Shown: in pieces, positions 44,848 through 53,730 of the stretch | Position numbering within the stretch: position 1 is the stretch's first letter | Layout: every line of letters begins with the position of its first letter | From: Mesorhizobium prunaredense | Lineage (GTDB): Bacteria; Pseudomonadota; Alphaproteobacteria; Rhizobiales; Rhizobiaceae | Length of the DNA stretch: 64,000 nt | Direction: 5' to 3' | NCBI RefSeq assembly: GCF_900156895.1 | Contig: NZ_FTPD01000045.1 | Coordinates: 513,044-577,043, forward strand | The notes under the pieces: generated by a model | What the model was told of the DNA's origin: nothing | Databases searched by the model: none | Seen by the model: only the letters and a program-made list of their open reading frames with translations | Translations under genes and position numbers: made by a program

Positions 44848-45962
44848 GCCGCTTCTCCGCTGCGCAAATTGACGACGTTTTTCGAGCCGATACGGTCGCC
44901 ACTGGCACGATCGAACAGCAGGGCGCTTTTGCCGTCGACTGCGATATTGGCCCTGCCCTCGGTTTGACCCGGTGTTCCGGCCGGCCGGGAGACCAGTATT
45001 TCGCGGCCGCGCACGGTCCGCACCAGCGTGACGATCTTTTCGTTGAGCGGCGTCTCCGCCTCGACGGTCACCGGAATGGCAGCGGGTGTTCCTTCGTCGA
45101 CGAAGCGCAGCGCTTCGGGCCGCAAGCCGATCACGCAATCGCGGCCGACCGTCGCGTCATAGGCGCCGGTCAGGTGGACCTGGACATTCGACAGGCCGAC
45201 ATAGATGCCCTTGGCATCGCGCGACGGCTTGACGTCGAGCAGGTTGATTGTCGGATCGCCGAACAGCCGCGCGATCTCGATGTTGGCCGGCTCGCGATAG
45301 ATCTGCTCGGGCGTGCCGAGCTGCTTGATGACGCCTTGCGACATCACCGCGATGCGGTCGCCGAGCGCCATCGCCTCCTTATAATCCTGGGTGACGTAGA
45401 CGACGGTCGCGCCGCGATCGGCCAGCAGCCTCGGCAGTTCGAGCCGCATTTCGAAGCGCAGTTTGGCATCGACGTTGCGCAGCGGGTCGTCGAGCAGCAG
45501 CACCGGCGGCGAGCCGACCAGAGCGCGGGCGAGCGCGGTGCGCTGCTTCTGGCCGTTGGACAGCGCCCGTGGCTTATGGCTGAGCACGTGGCCGATCTTC
45601 AGCAGCTTGGCGACGCTCTCGACGCCCGCCTTCATCGCACCTTGCGACGATCGCTTGGCCTGCAGCGGCGTGGCGATGTTGTCGAAGGCGGTCATGTGCG
45701 GAAACAGCGCGAAATTCTGGAATGCCATGCCGACGCCGCGGAACTCGGCGTCAAGATCGGTCATGTCCTCGCCGCCGATGAAGATCTTTCCCTCATCAGG
45801 GTCGATGACGCCGGCGACGAGCCGCAGCAGCACCGTCTTGCCGGCGCCGGACGGTCCGAACAGGACCAGGGTTTCGCCGTCGGCGACGCTCAGCGACAGA
45901 TTGTCGAGCACAGTCTGGCTCTTGTAGCGCTTGACGACATTTCGCAGTTCGAGGCTGGCCAT
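44844..45962 (-). CDS. mptD: Polyol ABC transporter ATPase (372 aa), degenerate catalytic motifs
   Basis: MalK-type ATPase with a C-terminal TOBE region. Walker A GPSGAGKTV and the Q-loop MAFQNFALFP are normal. The signature is LSNGQKQR rather than LSGGQ. Walker B ends LLLDDPLRNVD, with Asp in place of the catalytic Glu. The switch region is VTQDYKEA, with Gln in place of His. It therefore probably hydrolyses ATP poorly and forms an asymmetric pair with MptE. It follows mptC by five bases. Confidence 0.85.
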   Translation of the reverse strand: MASLELRNVVKRYKSQTVLDNLSLSVADGETLVLFGPSGAGKTVLLRLVAGVIDPDEGKIFIGGEDMTDLDAEFRGVGMAFQNFALFPHMTAFDNIATPLQAKRSSQGAMKAGVESVAKLLKIGHVLSHKPRALSNGQKQRTALARALVGSPPVLLLDDPLRNVDAKLRFEMRLELPRLLADRGATVVYVTQDYKEAMALGDRIAVMSQGVIKQLGTPEQIYREPANIEIARLFGDPTINLLDVKPSRDAKGIYVGLSNVQVHLTGAYDATVGRDCVIGLRPEALRFVDEGTPAAIPVTVEAETPLNEKIVTLVRTVRGREILVSRPAGTPGQTEGRANIAVDGKSALLFDRASGDRIGSKNVVNLRSGEAA

Positions 45963-45967
45963 CGGAG

Positions 45968-46825
45968 CTATCCTTTCACCGCGCCGAGCGACAGGCCTTC
46001 GACGAGATAGCGCTGCGCATAGAGGGCAAGCGCCAGCGTCGGGGTGATCGACAGCACGATCGCCGCCGAGATCTGGCCATACTGGATGCCGGAGGAGGTG
46101 ATGAAGGCCAGCGCGCCGACCGTCACCGGCTGCTTGTCGGCCGAAGCGAGCACGAGCGCGAAGATGAAATTGTTCCAGGCGAAGATGAAGGCGAGCAGGC
46201 CGGCAGCCGCGATGCCGGGGCCGGCAAGCGGCAGCGCGATCTTGCGGAAGGTGGCGAACCAGGAATGGCCGGCGATGCGATAGGCGTATTCGATGTCGGC
46301 CGGGATGTCCTCGAAATAGCCGCGCACGATCCACAGGATCAGCGGCAGGCAGATCAGCTGATAGACCCAGATCAGCCCGATATAGGTGTTGGCCAGTCCA
46401 AGCTTCTGGAAATAGAGGGTCAGCGGCAGGAGCACCAGCAGCGCCGGCGCGAACCGGAACGACAGCAGCGTGAAGGCAATGTCCTCCGAGCCGCGGAACT
46501 TATGCCGGGCAAAGGCGTAAGCGGCGGGAACGCCGAGCAGCAGCGCGACGGCGACCGAGGTGACCGACAGGAACACCGAATTCCACAGGTTACGCATGAA
46601 GGCGATGTCGAGCGTGCCGGCCGCCGTGGTCAGCTTCCCGGTGATCAGCGCGGTGTAGTTGGCCAGCGTCGGCTTGAAGACAAGCTGCGGCGGAATCCGC
46701 AGGATAGTCTCGTTGGTCTGGAACGACATCATGAGGATCCAGACGATCGGGAACATGAAGAAGACAACGACCAGCGTCAGCGCTATGCCACGCAGGATGC
46801 GTTCGAGAAGCGAGGTGTGTTCCAT
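45968..46825 (-). CDS. mptC: Polyol ABC transporter permease, MalG-like (285 aa)
   Basis: Inner-membrane permease with six predicted helices and the MalG-type ending. The coupling motif region is EYAYRIAGHSWFATFRKIALPLAGPGIAAA (seen as the EAA loop around residues 175-205). It lies nine bases after mptB and five before mptD. It should pair with MptB to form the channel for erythritol or related polyols. Confidence 0.85.
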   Translation of the reverse strand: MEHTSLLERILRGIALTLVVVFFMFPIVWILMMSFQTNETILRIPPQLVFKPTLANYTALITGKLTTAAGTLDIAFMRNLWNSVFLSVTSVAVALLLGVPAAYAFARHKFRGSEDIAFTLLSFRFAPALLVLLPLTLYFQKLGLANTYIGLIWVYQLICLPLILWIVRGYFEDIPADIEYAYRIAGHSWFATFRKIALPLAGPGIAAAGLLAFIFAWNNFIFALVLASADKQPVTVGALAFITSSGIQYGQISAAIVLSITPTLALALYAQRYLVEGLSLGAVKG

Positions 46826-46834
46826 CCCGGCCTC

Positions 46835-47758
46835 CTATGCCTGGCCGCGGGCGCGTTCGCGCAGCCGCAGCCAGTTCTTGATGAAGATGTTTGAGAGGAA
46901 ATAGGTGATCGCCCACAGGATGATCATCAGCGCCGCCGAGCGGCCGACATTGGTCGACTGGAAGAAGTTGAGGTAGGCCTCGACCTGGAAGACGGTCAGC
47001 GTGTCGCCCGGACCGCCCTGGGTCATGGCATAGATGATGTCGAACTGCTGGATGGAATCCAGCAGGCGAAACAGCGTCGCCGTCAGGATGTAGGGCGTCA
47101 GCATCGGCAAGGTGATGCGGAAGAACACGAAACTCCGCGGCACGCCGTCAAGTGCCGCCGCCTCGAAGGGCTGCGTCGGCAGGCTGCGCAGGCCGGCAAG
47201 CAGCAGGATCATGATGAAGGGCGTGTAGACCCAGATATCGACAAGGACCACCGTGAAAAGCGCAGTCGACGGCGACGAGGCCCAGCGGAAATCCTGCAAT
47301 CCGATCAGGCTGGCGAGATAGCTCAGCACGCCAAAGCCGGGATTGGTCATCAGCTTCCACATCAGCGCGGCAAGCGCCGGCGCCGTCATCAGCGGCATCA
47401 ACAGCATGATCGAGATGAAATTGTTCAGCGTCGAGCGCTTCTGCAGCAGCATGGCGATGCCGAGACCGAGAAGCAGTTCGAGCAGCACGGTGATGCCGGC
47501 ATAGAGCAGCGATATCTCCAGCGTGTTCCAGAACCTCGGGTCGGTGAAAAAGGAGATGTAGTTGTCGCCCCAGTTGAACTGCCGCGCCCAGGGCTGGCTC
47601 AGCCTGTAGCGCTGGAACGAATAGACGACCGATGTGAAGAACGGGATCAGGATGCCGATGCAGACGAGCAGGGCCGGCAGGCTGAGCACATAGGGCAGCA
47701 CTTTCTTGCTGATCCTGAAGCCGGAAGGCCTGTTTCTTTGCATTGTCGCCGCAGTCAT
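46835..47758 (-). CDS. mptB: Polyol ABC transporter permease, MalF-like (307 aa)
   Basis: Inner-membrane permease with six main hydrophobic segments. The N-terminus has LPYVLSLPALLVCIGILIPF, and the EAA loop is EAAALDGVPRSFVFFRITLP. It is separated from mptA by 206 bases that hold a palindromic repeat and a strong stem-loop, and it begins the membrane part of the operon. Confidence 0.88.
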   Translation of the reverse strand: MTAATMQRNRPSGFRISKKVLPYVLSLPALLVCIGILIPFFTSVVYSFQRYRLSQPWARQFNWGDNYISFFTDPRFWNTLEISLLYAGITVLLELLLGLGIAMLLQKRSTLNNFISIMLLMPLMTAPALAALMWKLMTNPGFGVLSYLASLIGLQDFRWASSPSTALFTVVLVDIWVYTPFIMILLLAGLRSLPTQPFEAAALDGVPRSFVFFRITLPMLTPYILTATLFRLLDSIQQFDIIYAMTQGGPGDTLTVFQVEAYLNFFQSTNVGRSAALMIILWAITYFLSNIFIKNWLRLRERARGQA

Positions 47759-47850
47759 CGTGGCTCACCCGTCATCTCTGTTGCTTCGTCCTGCCGGCCG
47801 CCCAGGGAGCTAGGCGGCCGGTTGGGCGAGTGGCGGCACCGCCGTTGTTT

Positions 47851-47899
47851 GAGCATCGGATTTTCCCAAAACCGGTTTCCACTTTTGGGTCCGATGCTC
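47851..47899. repeat. Rhizobial palindromic repeat between mptA and mptB
   Basis: GAGCATCGGA (47851-47860) and TCCGATGCTC (47890-47899) are inverted ends around TTTTCCCAAAACCGGTTTCC. It is the same family as 36387-36436, with which it shares AAAACCGGTT and CCACTTTT. Confidence 0.65.
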
Positions 47900-47922
47900 C
47901 AGGCGCCGCTTCGCAGTGGAAT

Positions 47923-47956
47923 GGCCGGCTGGCCCGCAGCAGCGGGCCGGCCGGCC
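47923..47956 (-). terminator. Strong intercistronic stem-loop after mptA
   Basis: The arm 47923-47937 pairs with 47942-47956 around the loop AGCA: a 15-base G/C stem with one G-T pair. It lies nine bases beyond the mptA stop on the minus strand. As with the stem at 18451-18481, it probably protects or enriches the binding-protein message relative to the membrane genes. Confidence 0.6.
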
Positions 47957-47964
47957 GCCAGGAC

Positions 47965-49410
47965 TCAGCCGAGCCCGGCTTCCTTGAGCTGGCCGTCGAC
48001 GCTGGTGGCCAGCATGTCGAGGCCTTCATCGATCGGCACTTCCTTGGCCACCATCTTCTGCAGCGTCGCCGCCCATTCGGTGGTCAGATCGAAGAACAGC
48101 GGCTGCGGGGTGAACTTGATGCTGGCGCCGGGCGCCGAGACGTCGAACATCTCGACATAGCCCGGATAGCTCTTGTTCAGCTTCTCGCGGAACATCTGGT
48201 CGTTCCAGACCGACTGGCGCACCGGATTGACGAAGTCCATCTTGGTCGCACCGAACAGTGCATGCTCGGGCCCGGATGCCCACTGCATGAAGTACCAGGT
48301 GGCGTCCTTGTCCTTGGAGAAATTGGACATCGACAGCGACCAGATCCAGATGTTGGGCGTCGGCGCCTTGGCGGCGGGATTGGCCTTGAAGGCCGAGAAG
48401 GCGAGCTTGCCGGCCATCTTGTTGTCGCCGCCATTCATGAAGTAGCCGAGGATGTCGGCGTCGAAAATCATTGCCGAGGCGCCGGCGCCGAGATCGGTGC
48501 CGACCTGATACCAGGTGTAGGTCGACCAGTCCTTGGGGCCGCTCTCCTGGATCATCTGGACCCACTGCTTGTGGAAGGCCTTGGATTCGGCGGTGTTCAT
48601 CGCGGCCGACAATTTGCCGTCGGCCGAGACGTTCAGGTCCTTCTGGTCAAAGTTGGCGTAAGCCGAGAGGAAGCCGGGATGGATCGTCGCCCAGGAGCGC
48701 GAGCCGCGCACGCCGACGCCGTAGACGCCACCACCGACATCCTTGGTGAGCTTGGCCGCCGTGGCGACCATCTCGTCCATATTGCCGGGAACGCTGACCC
48801 CGACCTTGTCGAACATGCCCTTGTTGTAGGTGATGTTGTTCTGTTCGAAGCCCCACGGAATGCACCACTGCTTGGCGTCGTCGGAACCGAGCACGCCGCC
48901 GGGCTGGCCGTTCCAGGCGCAGGACTTCCTGACGCCGGGCAGGAAGTCGTCCCAGGCATAGTTCACGTTGGTCTTGGTCGGATCCTTGATCCACTCGTTG
49001 AGGTCGGTGATCCAGCCGGCCGGGCCGTAAGTCCAGGTCATGTAGGCGCCGGTCATGAAGGCATCGTATTCGGGCGAGCTGGCCGACAGCGCAGCGGTGA
49101 CCTTGTCGAAATAGACGTCTTCGGGAAACACGTCATAGATGACTTCCATGCCGGTCAACTTCTTGAAGTTTTCGAGGTTGGCGATCATCGCATCGGCGTA
49201 AGGATGCTTGTTGAGCAAGAGCTTGATGGTCTTGCCCCTGTGCGCCTGCCAGTCGAAATCTGCCGCCAGTGCACGGGTCTGCCCCAGATTGAGCAGCGTT
49301 CCGGCCGTGCCGGCGGCAAGGCCCATTGCGCCAAGGCCCTTGATCAGCCCACGACGATCGACTTGTCCGCGCAGGAACGCGTCGATCAGGTCTTTTTCTT
49401 TCTCATGCAT
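47965..49410 (-). CDS. mptA: Polyol ABC transporter periplasmic binding protein (481 aa)
   Basis: Large extracellular solute-binding protein (family 1). The N-terminus carries a twin-arginine-like motif (DRRGLIKGLGAMGLAAG), so Tat export is likely, with cleavage after ALA. The mature part begins DFDWQAHRGKTIKLLLNKHP and has the aromatic-rich segment WIWSLSMSNFSKDKDATWYF. It follows eryD by 44 bases. In Sinorhizobium the related Mpt system takes up erythritol, adonitol and L-arabitol, which makes these the likely ligands. Confidence 0.85.
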   Translation of the reverse strand: MHEKEKDLIDAFLRGQVDRRGLIKGLGAMGLAAGTAGTLLNLGQTRALAADFDWQAHRGKTIKLLLNKHPYADAMIANLENFKKLTGMEVIYDVFPEDVYFDKVTAALSASSPEYDAFMTGAYMTWTYGPAGWITDLNEWIKDPTKTNVNYAWDDFLPGVRKSCAWNGQPGGVLGSDDAKQWCIPWGFEQNNITYNKGMFDKVGVSVPGNMDEMVATAAKLTKDVGGGVYGVGVRGSRSWATIHPGFLSAYANFDQKDLNVSADGKLSAAMNTAESKAFHKQWVQMIQESGPKDWSTYTWYQVGTDLGAGASAMIFDADILGYFMNGGDNKMAGKLAFSAFKANPAAKAPTPNIWIWSLSMSNFSKDKDATWYFMQWASGPEHALFGATKMDFVNPVRQSVWNDQMFREKLNKSYPGYVEMFDVSAPGASIKFTPQPLFFDLTTEWAATLQKMVAKEVPIDEGLDMLATSVDGQLKEAGLG

Positions 49411-49454
49411 TTGTCTTCTCCTCCACAGGGTAGTTTCAATCGAATGGCTGCCGG

Positions 49455-50429
49455 CTACCCGACCGGCGTCTGCTCCACGAGTTTTCGCGCCGTCCGCTCA
49501 TCGGTGACCAGGCCCTTGAGATAGCGGCCCTCCAACACCGATTTGATGGCACGAACCTTCACCTTGCCGCCGGCAACGGCGACAATCCTGCGATTGCTGA
49601 TGTCTTCGCGCGCCAGCGCCAGCGCCCGGTTGGAAAGCGTCGTCTCGACCGCCTTTCCAGCGTCATCGAAGAAATGGCCGAGCAGTTCGCCGACACCGCC
49701 GTTGCGGCGGATCTCCTCCATTTCGCCCTTCTCGATCATGCCTGTGGCGACCAGCGACGCCTCGCGCTCGGCGGTGCCGATGCCGGCGATGAGCAGGTCG
49801 GCGGCCTTGCCGAGATCGAAAACCTCGCTGATGCCCTTCTGCCCGAGCAGCACGGTTCGATCCTCGACCGTGTTGGCGAACATCGGCACCGGCATAACAT
49901 AGGCTTCGGCGCCGGTCCGTTCGGCCAGACGGTGAATGACGTCGTGCGGATTGGCCGAGAACTTGCGCGTCAGGCCGCCAAGCAGTGAGACGAAGCGGGT
50001 CTTTTCGGCAGATATGCGCGGCAGATATTCGACGCAGGCGGCCAGCGTGCGGCCGTGACCGACACCGATCAGCGTATCCTCGCCGCGTTCGATCTCACGC
50101 TTGAGAAATTGCGCGCCGGCGATGCCGAGCGCCTTGAGCGGCAAGTCTTCGCCATCGAAGTCGGGAACGACCTCGCAATAGTCGAGGCCGTAGCGGCTGG
50201 ACAAATCGTCTTCAAGCGCGACGCATTCCGACACTTCGCCGTCGATATAGACTTTGACCAGCCCTTCCTGATTGGCCTTGGTGATGAGGCGATGCGCCTT
50301 GAGGCTGGTCAGGCCAAGCCGCTTGGCGACCTCCGACTGGGTCAGGCCGCCAGCATAATGAAGCCAGGCGGCACGCGTCGCCATACTGGTTTCATCGTCG
50401 CGCAGGAGGCCGTTTCCAAAACCAACCAT
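49455..50429 (-). CDS. eryD: SorC-family erythritol operon repressor (324 aa)
   Basis: Helix-turn-helix at about residues 15-50 (GLTQSEVAKRLGLTSLKAHR) followed by a SorC effector domain (LIGVGHGRTLAACVEYLP and LLIAGIGTAERE). EryD represses the ery operon in Brucella and rhizobia and is relieved by a pathway intermediate. Here it is the first gene of the transporter-catabolic operon, so it controls itself as well. A near-palindrome covers the predicted -10 region just upstream. Confidence 0.85.
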   Translation of the reverse strand: MVGFGNGLLRDDETSMATRAAWLHYAGGLTQSEVAKRLGLTSLKAHRLITKANQEGLVKVYIDGEVSECVALEDDLSSRYGLDYCEVVPDFDGEDLPLKALGIAGAQFLKREIERGEDTLIGVGHGRTLAACVEYLPRISAEKTRFVSLLGGLTRKFSANPHDVIHRLAERTGAEAYVMPVPMFANTVEDRTVLLGQKGISEVFDLGKAADLLIAGIGTAEREASLVATGMIEKGEMEEIRRNGGVGELLGHFFDDAGKAVETTLSNRALALAREDISNRRIVAVAGGKVKVRAIKSVLEGRYLKGLVTDERTARKLVEQTPVG

Positions 50430-50457
50430 TTCCGCCCTAAGATATTTTTATCAGCTG

Positions 50458-50492
50458 GTGCAAAATTTTTCACAAGGTGTCGCAGGAGTCAA
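50458..50492 (-). promoter_or_regulatory. Candidate eryD operon promoter and operator
   Basis: On the minus strand TTGACT (50492-50487) is 16 bases from AAAAAT (50470-50465). The near-palindrome GTGCAAAATTTTTCAC (50458-50473), with one mismatched pair, overlaps that -10 box and lies 29 bases before the eryD start. It is a good candidate for the EryD operator. Confidence 0.45.
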
Positions 50493-50499
50493 GCGCTGC

Positions 50500-50869
50500 G
50501 TGGTTCAAATCACCATGAGAGGGCAAAAAAGGCCTGCTGGAGCGCCATCGTGCAGGGCGGTGCCAGTCTGAAATGCCATGCCTGTCGACCTGAATGGCAA
50601 AGGCTGAACGGCTCGCTCCAAGCGAACCAGTTGCATGGCCGCTAAAGCCTGCTCCCGTTCACTGAGCGCATAACTGAGCTGACCGACGCCAAACGCCGTT
50701 TTGCTGAAAATGCTCTGCCCGCCGAATGGCGGTGGACCTCGCTTGCGGATCAGGCGAATACAGGGGCAGAGAAGTATCAATCTTCACATTGCGAGAGCTA
50801 CAATAATTCTTCACGAACGGCTATCTATCCTGGCAACAGGCGTTTGGTTCGAGTCACGAGGGGCGCGGC
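50500..50869. other. Intergenic region with no recognised gene
   Basis: About 370 bases between the eryD promoter and the SWIM gene. Several short frames are open but none has a ribosome site or family match. The promoter of the SWIM-MoxR cluster should lie in its right half; an AT-rich stretch near 50780-50825 (TTCACATTGCG, AATAATTCTT) is the best position. No RNA gene is seen. Confidence 0.45.
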
Positions 50870-52270
50870 TTGGAATTCGATTTGAAGATCATTGAGGCGC
50901 TTGCTCCCGATCAGGCGTCGCTGAGCGCCGCCTCCAAGCTGACCAAACGATCGAACTGGCCGCGGCTCGAAAAGAATGAGCAGCAGGCGCTCATCTGGGG
51001 CGAATGCCAAGGCTCCGGCTCCAATCCATATCGGGTGGTGGTCGACAGGGGCGATCACGGCTACAAATGCACCTGCCCGTCGCGAAAATTCCCGTGCAAG
51101 CACACGCTGGCGCTGATGTGGATTGCCGCTACCGCGCCAGCCAGTTTTGCCGCGGCCGAATCCTCGCCGGAATGGGTGAATGACTGGCTTGGCCGGCGCA
51201 GGAAGACGACGCCACCGCCAGCGCAACCGATAGAAGGTGCGGCAGCCAAAAGCATTGATGAGGCTGCCCGGACGGACGAGAGCGCCGCCGTCGAAGACGT
51301 TGCGGCGGTGGAGCGTCGTGAGGCAGCGCAGCGCAAGCGGGCGGAAGACACACGACAAGCAGTGTCGGCGGCGCTCGATGAACTCGATCAATGGATCGCC
51401 GATCAGTTGCGGCTTGGTCTGTCCGGGTTTGTCGACGGCAGCAGCGACCGTTGCCGCCGGATTGCCGCGCGGCTGGTCGACATGAAGGCAACCGCGCTTG
51501 CCGGTCGCATCGACGAGATCCCTTCGCGGCTGATGGCGCTGCGCAGCGAGGAAAGACCGGATGCGGCGATCCGTGAGCTTGGCAAGCTGGTGCTGCTGGC
51601 CAAGGCGTGGCGGTCGGCACCCGACGACCCAGAGCTGAAGCGCCTCGTATCGACCTCTGAAACCCGCGAACAGGTCCTGGCCAATCCGGATGCAAGACGG
51701 GTCGAAAGCTTCTGGGAGGTTCTGGGCGAGAAGATCGAGAGCCGCCGTGACGGTCTCGTCAGCCATTCGACCTGGCTGCTCGATCTGAAGAGCGCTACCC
51801 CGCAATTTGCCGTGCTGCTCGATTACTTTCCGGCTTCTGCCGGACGCCGGTCCAACGCTTTTGCACCGGGCGATCGTTTCGATGCCCGGCTGGTCTTCTA
51901 TCCATCACGCAAGCCGCTTCGCGCACTGGTGGCAGAACGCATGGGTGAAGTGACGTCCGGCGCGTGGCCTGATTTCAGCTTTGGCACTGCAAAGGACCCA
52001 CTCGCCGGGCATGCTTCCTATCAGGATGCTGCGCCTTGGATTACCGACTGTCCTCTCATGCTGCCGCCTGGTGCGATCCTGGTCGACGACCGCGGCACAG
52101 GCTGGTGGCAGGCCGCGGATGATCCGCAAGGGATCGCCTTGCCGATCGCCGGCGCTGTCAATCAAACATTGCTCGGCCTCGACCTTGCGGCCACGGCAGC
52201 GCTCTGGGATGGCGCCCGGCTTGACCTTCTGGCGGCGCAAAGCGGATTCGGGAGGCTTGACCTGTCGTGA
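50870..52270 (+). CDS. SWIM zinc-finger protein (466 aa)
   Basis: The SWIM motif CxCx6CxH is complete (Cys67, Cys69, Cys76, His78) in HGYKCTCPSRKFPCKH, after an N-terminal segment starting FDLKIIEALAPD. SWIM fingers bind nucleic acid or protein partners. The remaining ~380 residues are alpha-rich with a charged linker (about 95-170) and no motif I can name. It starts with TTG 50870 after GAGGGGC. Its stop overlaps the GTG of the next gene. It is the first of five genes that recur together in many bacteria, with no established function. Confidence 0.75.
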   Translation: MEFDLKIIEALAPDQASLSAASKLTKRSNWPRLEKNEQQALIWGECQGSGSNPYRVVVDRGDHGYKCTCPSRKFPCKHTLALMWIAATAPASFAAAESSPEWVNDWLGRRRKTTPPPAQPIEGAAAKSIDEAARTDESAAVEDVAAVERREAAQRKRAEDTRQAVSAALDELDQWIADQLRLGLSGFVDGSSDRCRRIAARLVDMKATALAGRIDEIPSRLMALRSEERPDAAIRELGKLVLLAKAWRSAPDDPELKRLVSTSETREQVLANPDARRVESFWEVLGEKIESRRDGLVSHSTWLLDLKSATPQFAVLLDYFPASAGRRSNAFAPGDRFDARLVFYPSRKPLRALVAERMGEVTSGAWPDFSFGTAKDPLAGHASYQDAAPWITDCPLMLPPGAILVDDRGTGWWQAADDPQGIALPIAGAVNQTLLGLDLAATAALWDGARLDLLAAQSGFGRLDLS

Positions 52271-53712
52271 ACGAGGGCGAGCAAACAGGCCTGGCGGCAA
52301 TGCGCGATTGCTGGATCACCGGCGGAGCCACCTTCGATCTGGCTCCGACCGCCTGGAAGACGATCGCCGGCGGTGCAAGTCCCGACGAGCAGGAGCGCCG
52401 GCTCCTGGCAATCGCAGCACAAGCGCTCGACGTCGCCCTGCGGCCGGCGGCGCCGAAGACGCTCAGGCGCCGGCCGCCGCTGCCCAGGCTTGCGCTCCCG
52501 ATGCTGCCGGAGCGGTTGCGGCCGCTGTTGAGAGCTGCTCTGAAACATGCCGTCGACGCGAGACGCAAGACGCGCGTGGTGACGCTTGTCGCCAGCCGCG
52601 GCTTTGTCCTCCATCCGATGGACTGGATGCCCGTCGCGTCGGATCAGAACAGTCCGGACGTCTACGCTCCCTGGATCGACTGGCAAGCAAGCGTGGAGGG
52701 GGAGAGACATGCCCCGCAAGAGAAACTGACGGCGGAAAATTGGGATGAGTTCTATCCCGCCGCGCGACGCATCGCGCTGGCAGAGATGCGCCGCAGTGGA
52801 CCGGCTTCGGCTCGACTGCTGGTCGAGGCCAAGGCTTCGGGCGAGCCCGCCGAGGTCAGGCTTGCGCTGATCGAACTCATGCGCTTCGGCCTGAATCCTG
52901 AGGACGCGCCGTTCCTTAAAAGCCTCTCCGCCGACAGGTCCGGCAAGGTGCGCGAACTGGCTGGCCGGCTGCTGGCAAGGCTGGGGGAGCACGGCCGTTC
53001 AAACGATGGCGGACCGGATGATCCCGCAGCTGAACTCGCCGCTTTCATCAGCGAAGGCAAATCCGGCTTCATCCGCCGCCGCAGCATCTACACGCCGGCG
53101 AAGTTGAAATCGCCGGCGCAGGAAAAGCGTCGCGCCGAATTGTTCGAGACCTGCAATCTGGTCGACCTGGCCGCGCGGTTCAGTGCTACCGAACCCGAAT
53201 TCATAGGAGCCTGGCAATTCGGCGCCGACAACAATGCCGACATGCTGATCGCACGAATGGTCGCCGCTTCGGGGAGCGACGCCGCGGTAACGCATATGGC
53301 GGACGCACTTGTCGCCGATGGCGGCAAGCCAGCGCTGTTCGTACTGCACCTCACGCCGCGCCTGGACAGTCGCAGAAATCGAGCCCTCGTCCGGCTGATC
53401 CTCAAGCAAGCGAATTACCTCAACGCGATCAATCTGGCGGAAGGCATTGATGCTGGCTGGCTGGAATGGGACGATCTTTCGAATGGGTCGGCTCTTGCGG
53501 CGCTGCGTTCCGCCGTTGCGGGAAACGACGACGCCATGCGGCGGGGCGCCGACGATATACTGGAAACGATCGGCTTCCTTGCCACGGCGACCACGGCGGC
53601 AAAATTGATCGACGAGGTCGTCGCAGCCGGCATGCCGCCCGCAGCCCCATCACTCAGTGTCCTGCGTCTCAACGCGGCGCTGGCCGAACATCAGTCTAGA
53701 ACCGACACATGA
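52267..53712 (+). CDS. DUF5691-type protein of the SWIM-MoxR cluster (481 aa)
   Basis: Not functionally characterised. The N-terminal part (about 1-150) has APTAWKTIAGGASPDEQERR and the repeated Pro/Leu/Arg stretch near 75-95. A helical middle region with HEAT-like repeats contains EVRLALIELMRFGLNPEDAP and KVRELAGRLLARLG, and the helical C-terminus reaches residue 481. It looks like a helical adaptor. GTG 52267 overlaps the SWIM gene stop by four bases, indicating coupled translation. The DUF name is from memory of this gene order. Confidence 0.65.
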   Translation: MNEGEQTGLAAMRDCWITGGATFDLAPTAWKTIAGGASPDEQERRLLAIAAQALDVALRPAAPKTLRRRPPLPRLALPMLPERLRPLLRAALKHAVDARRKTRVVTLVASRGFVLHPMDWMPVASDQNSPDVYAPWIDWQASVEGERHAPQEKLTAENWDEFYPAARRIALAEMRRSGPASARLLVEAKASGEPAEVRLALIELMRFGLNPEDAPFLKSLSADRSGKVRELAGRLLARLGEHGRSNDGGPDDPAAELAAFISEGKSGFIRRRSIYTPAKLKSPAQEKRRAELFETCNLVDLAARFSATEPEFIGAWQFGADNNADMLIARMVAASGSDAAVTHMADALVADGGKPALFVLHLTPRLDSRRNRALVRLILKQANYLNAINLAEGIDAGWLEWDDLSNGSALAALRSAVAGNDDAMRRGADDILETIGFLATATTAAKLIDEVVAAGMPPAAPSLSVLRLNAALAEHQSRTDT

Positions 53713-53730
53713 TCAATCCGGAGAATTCAT

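Noticed and set aside
50825..51805. Minus-strand frame opposite the SWIM gene
   Set aside because: No motif and no ribosome site; the plus-strand frame has a complete SWIM finger and couples to the next gene.
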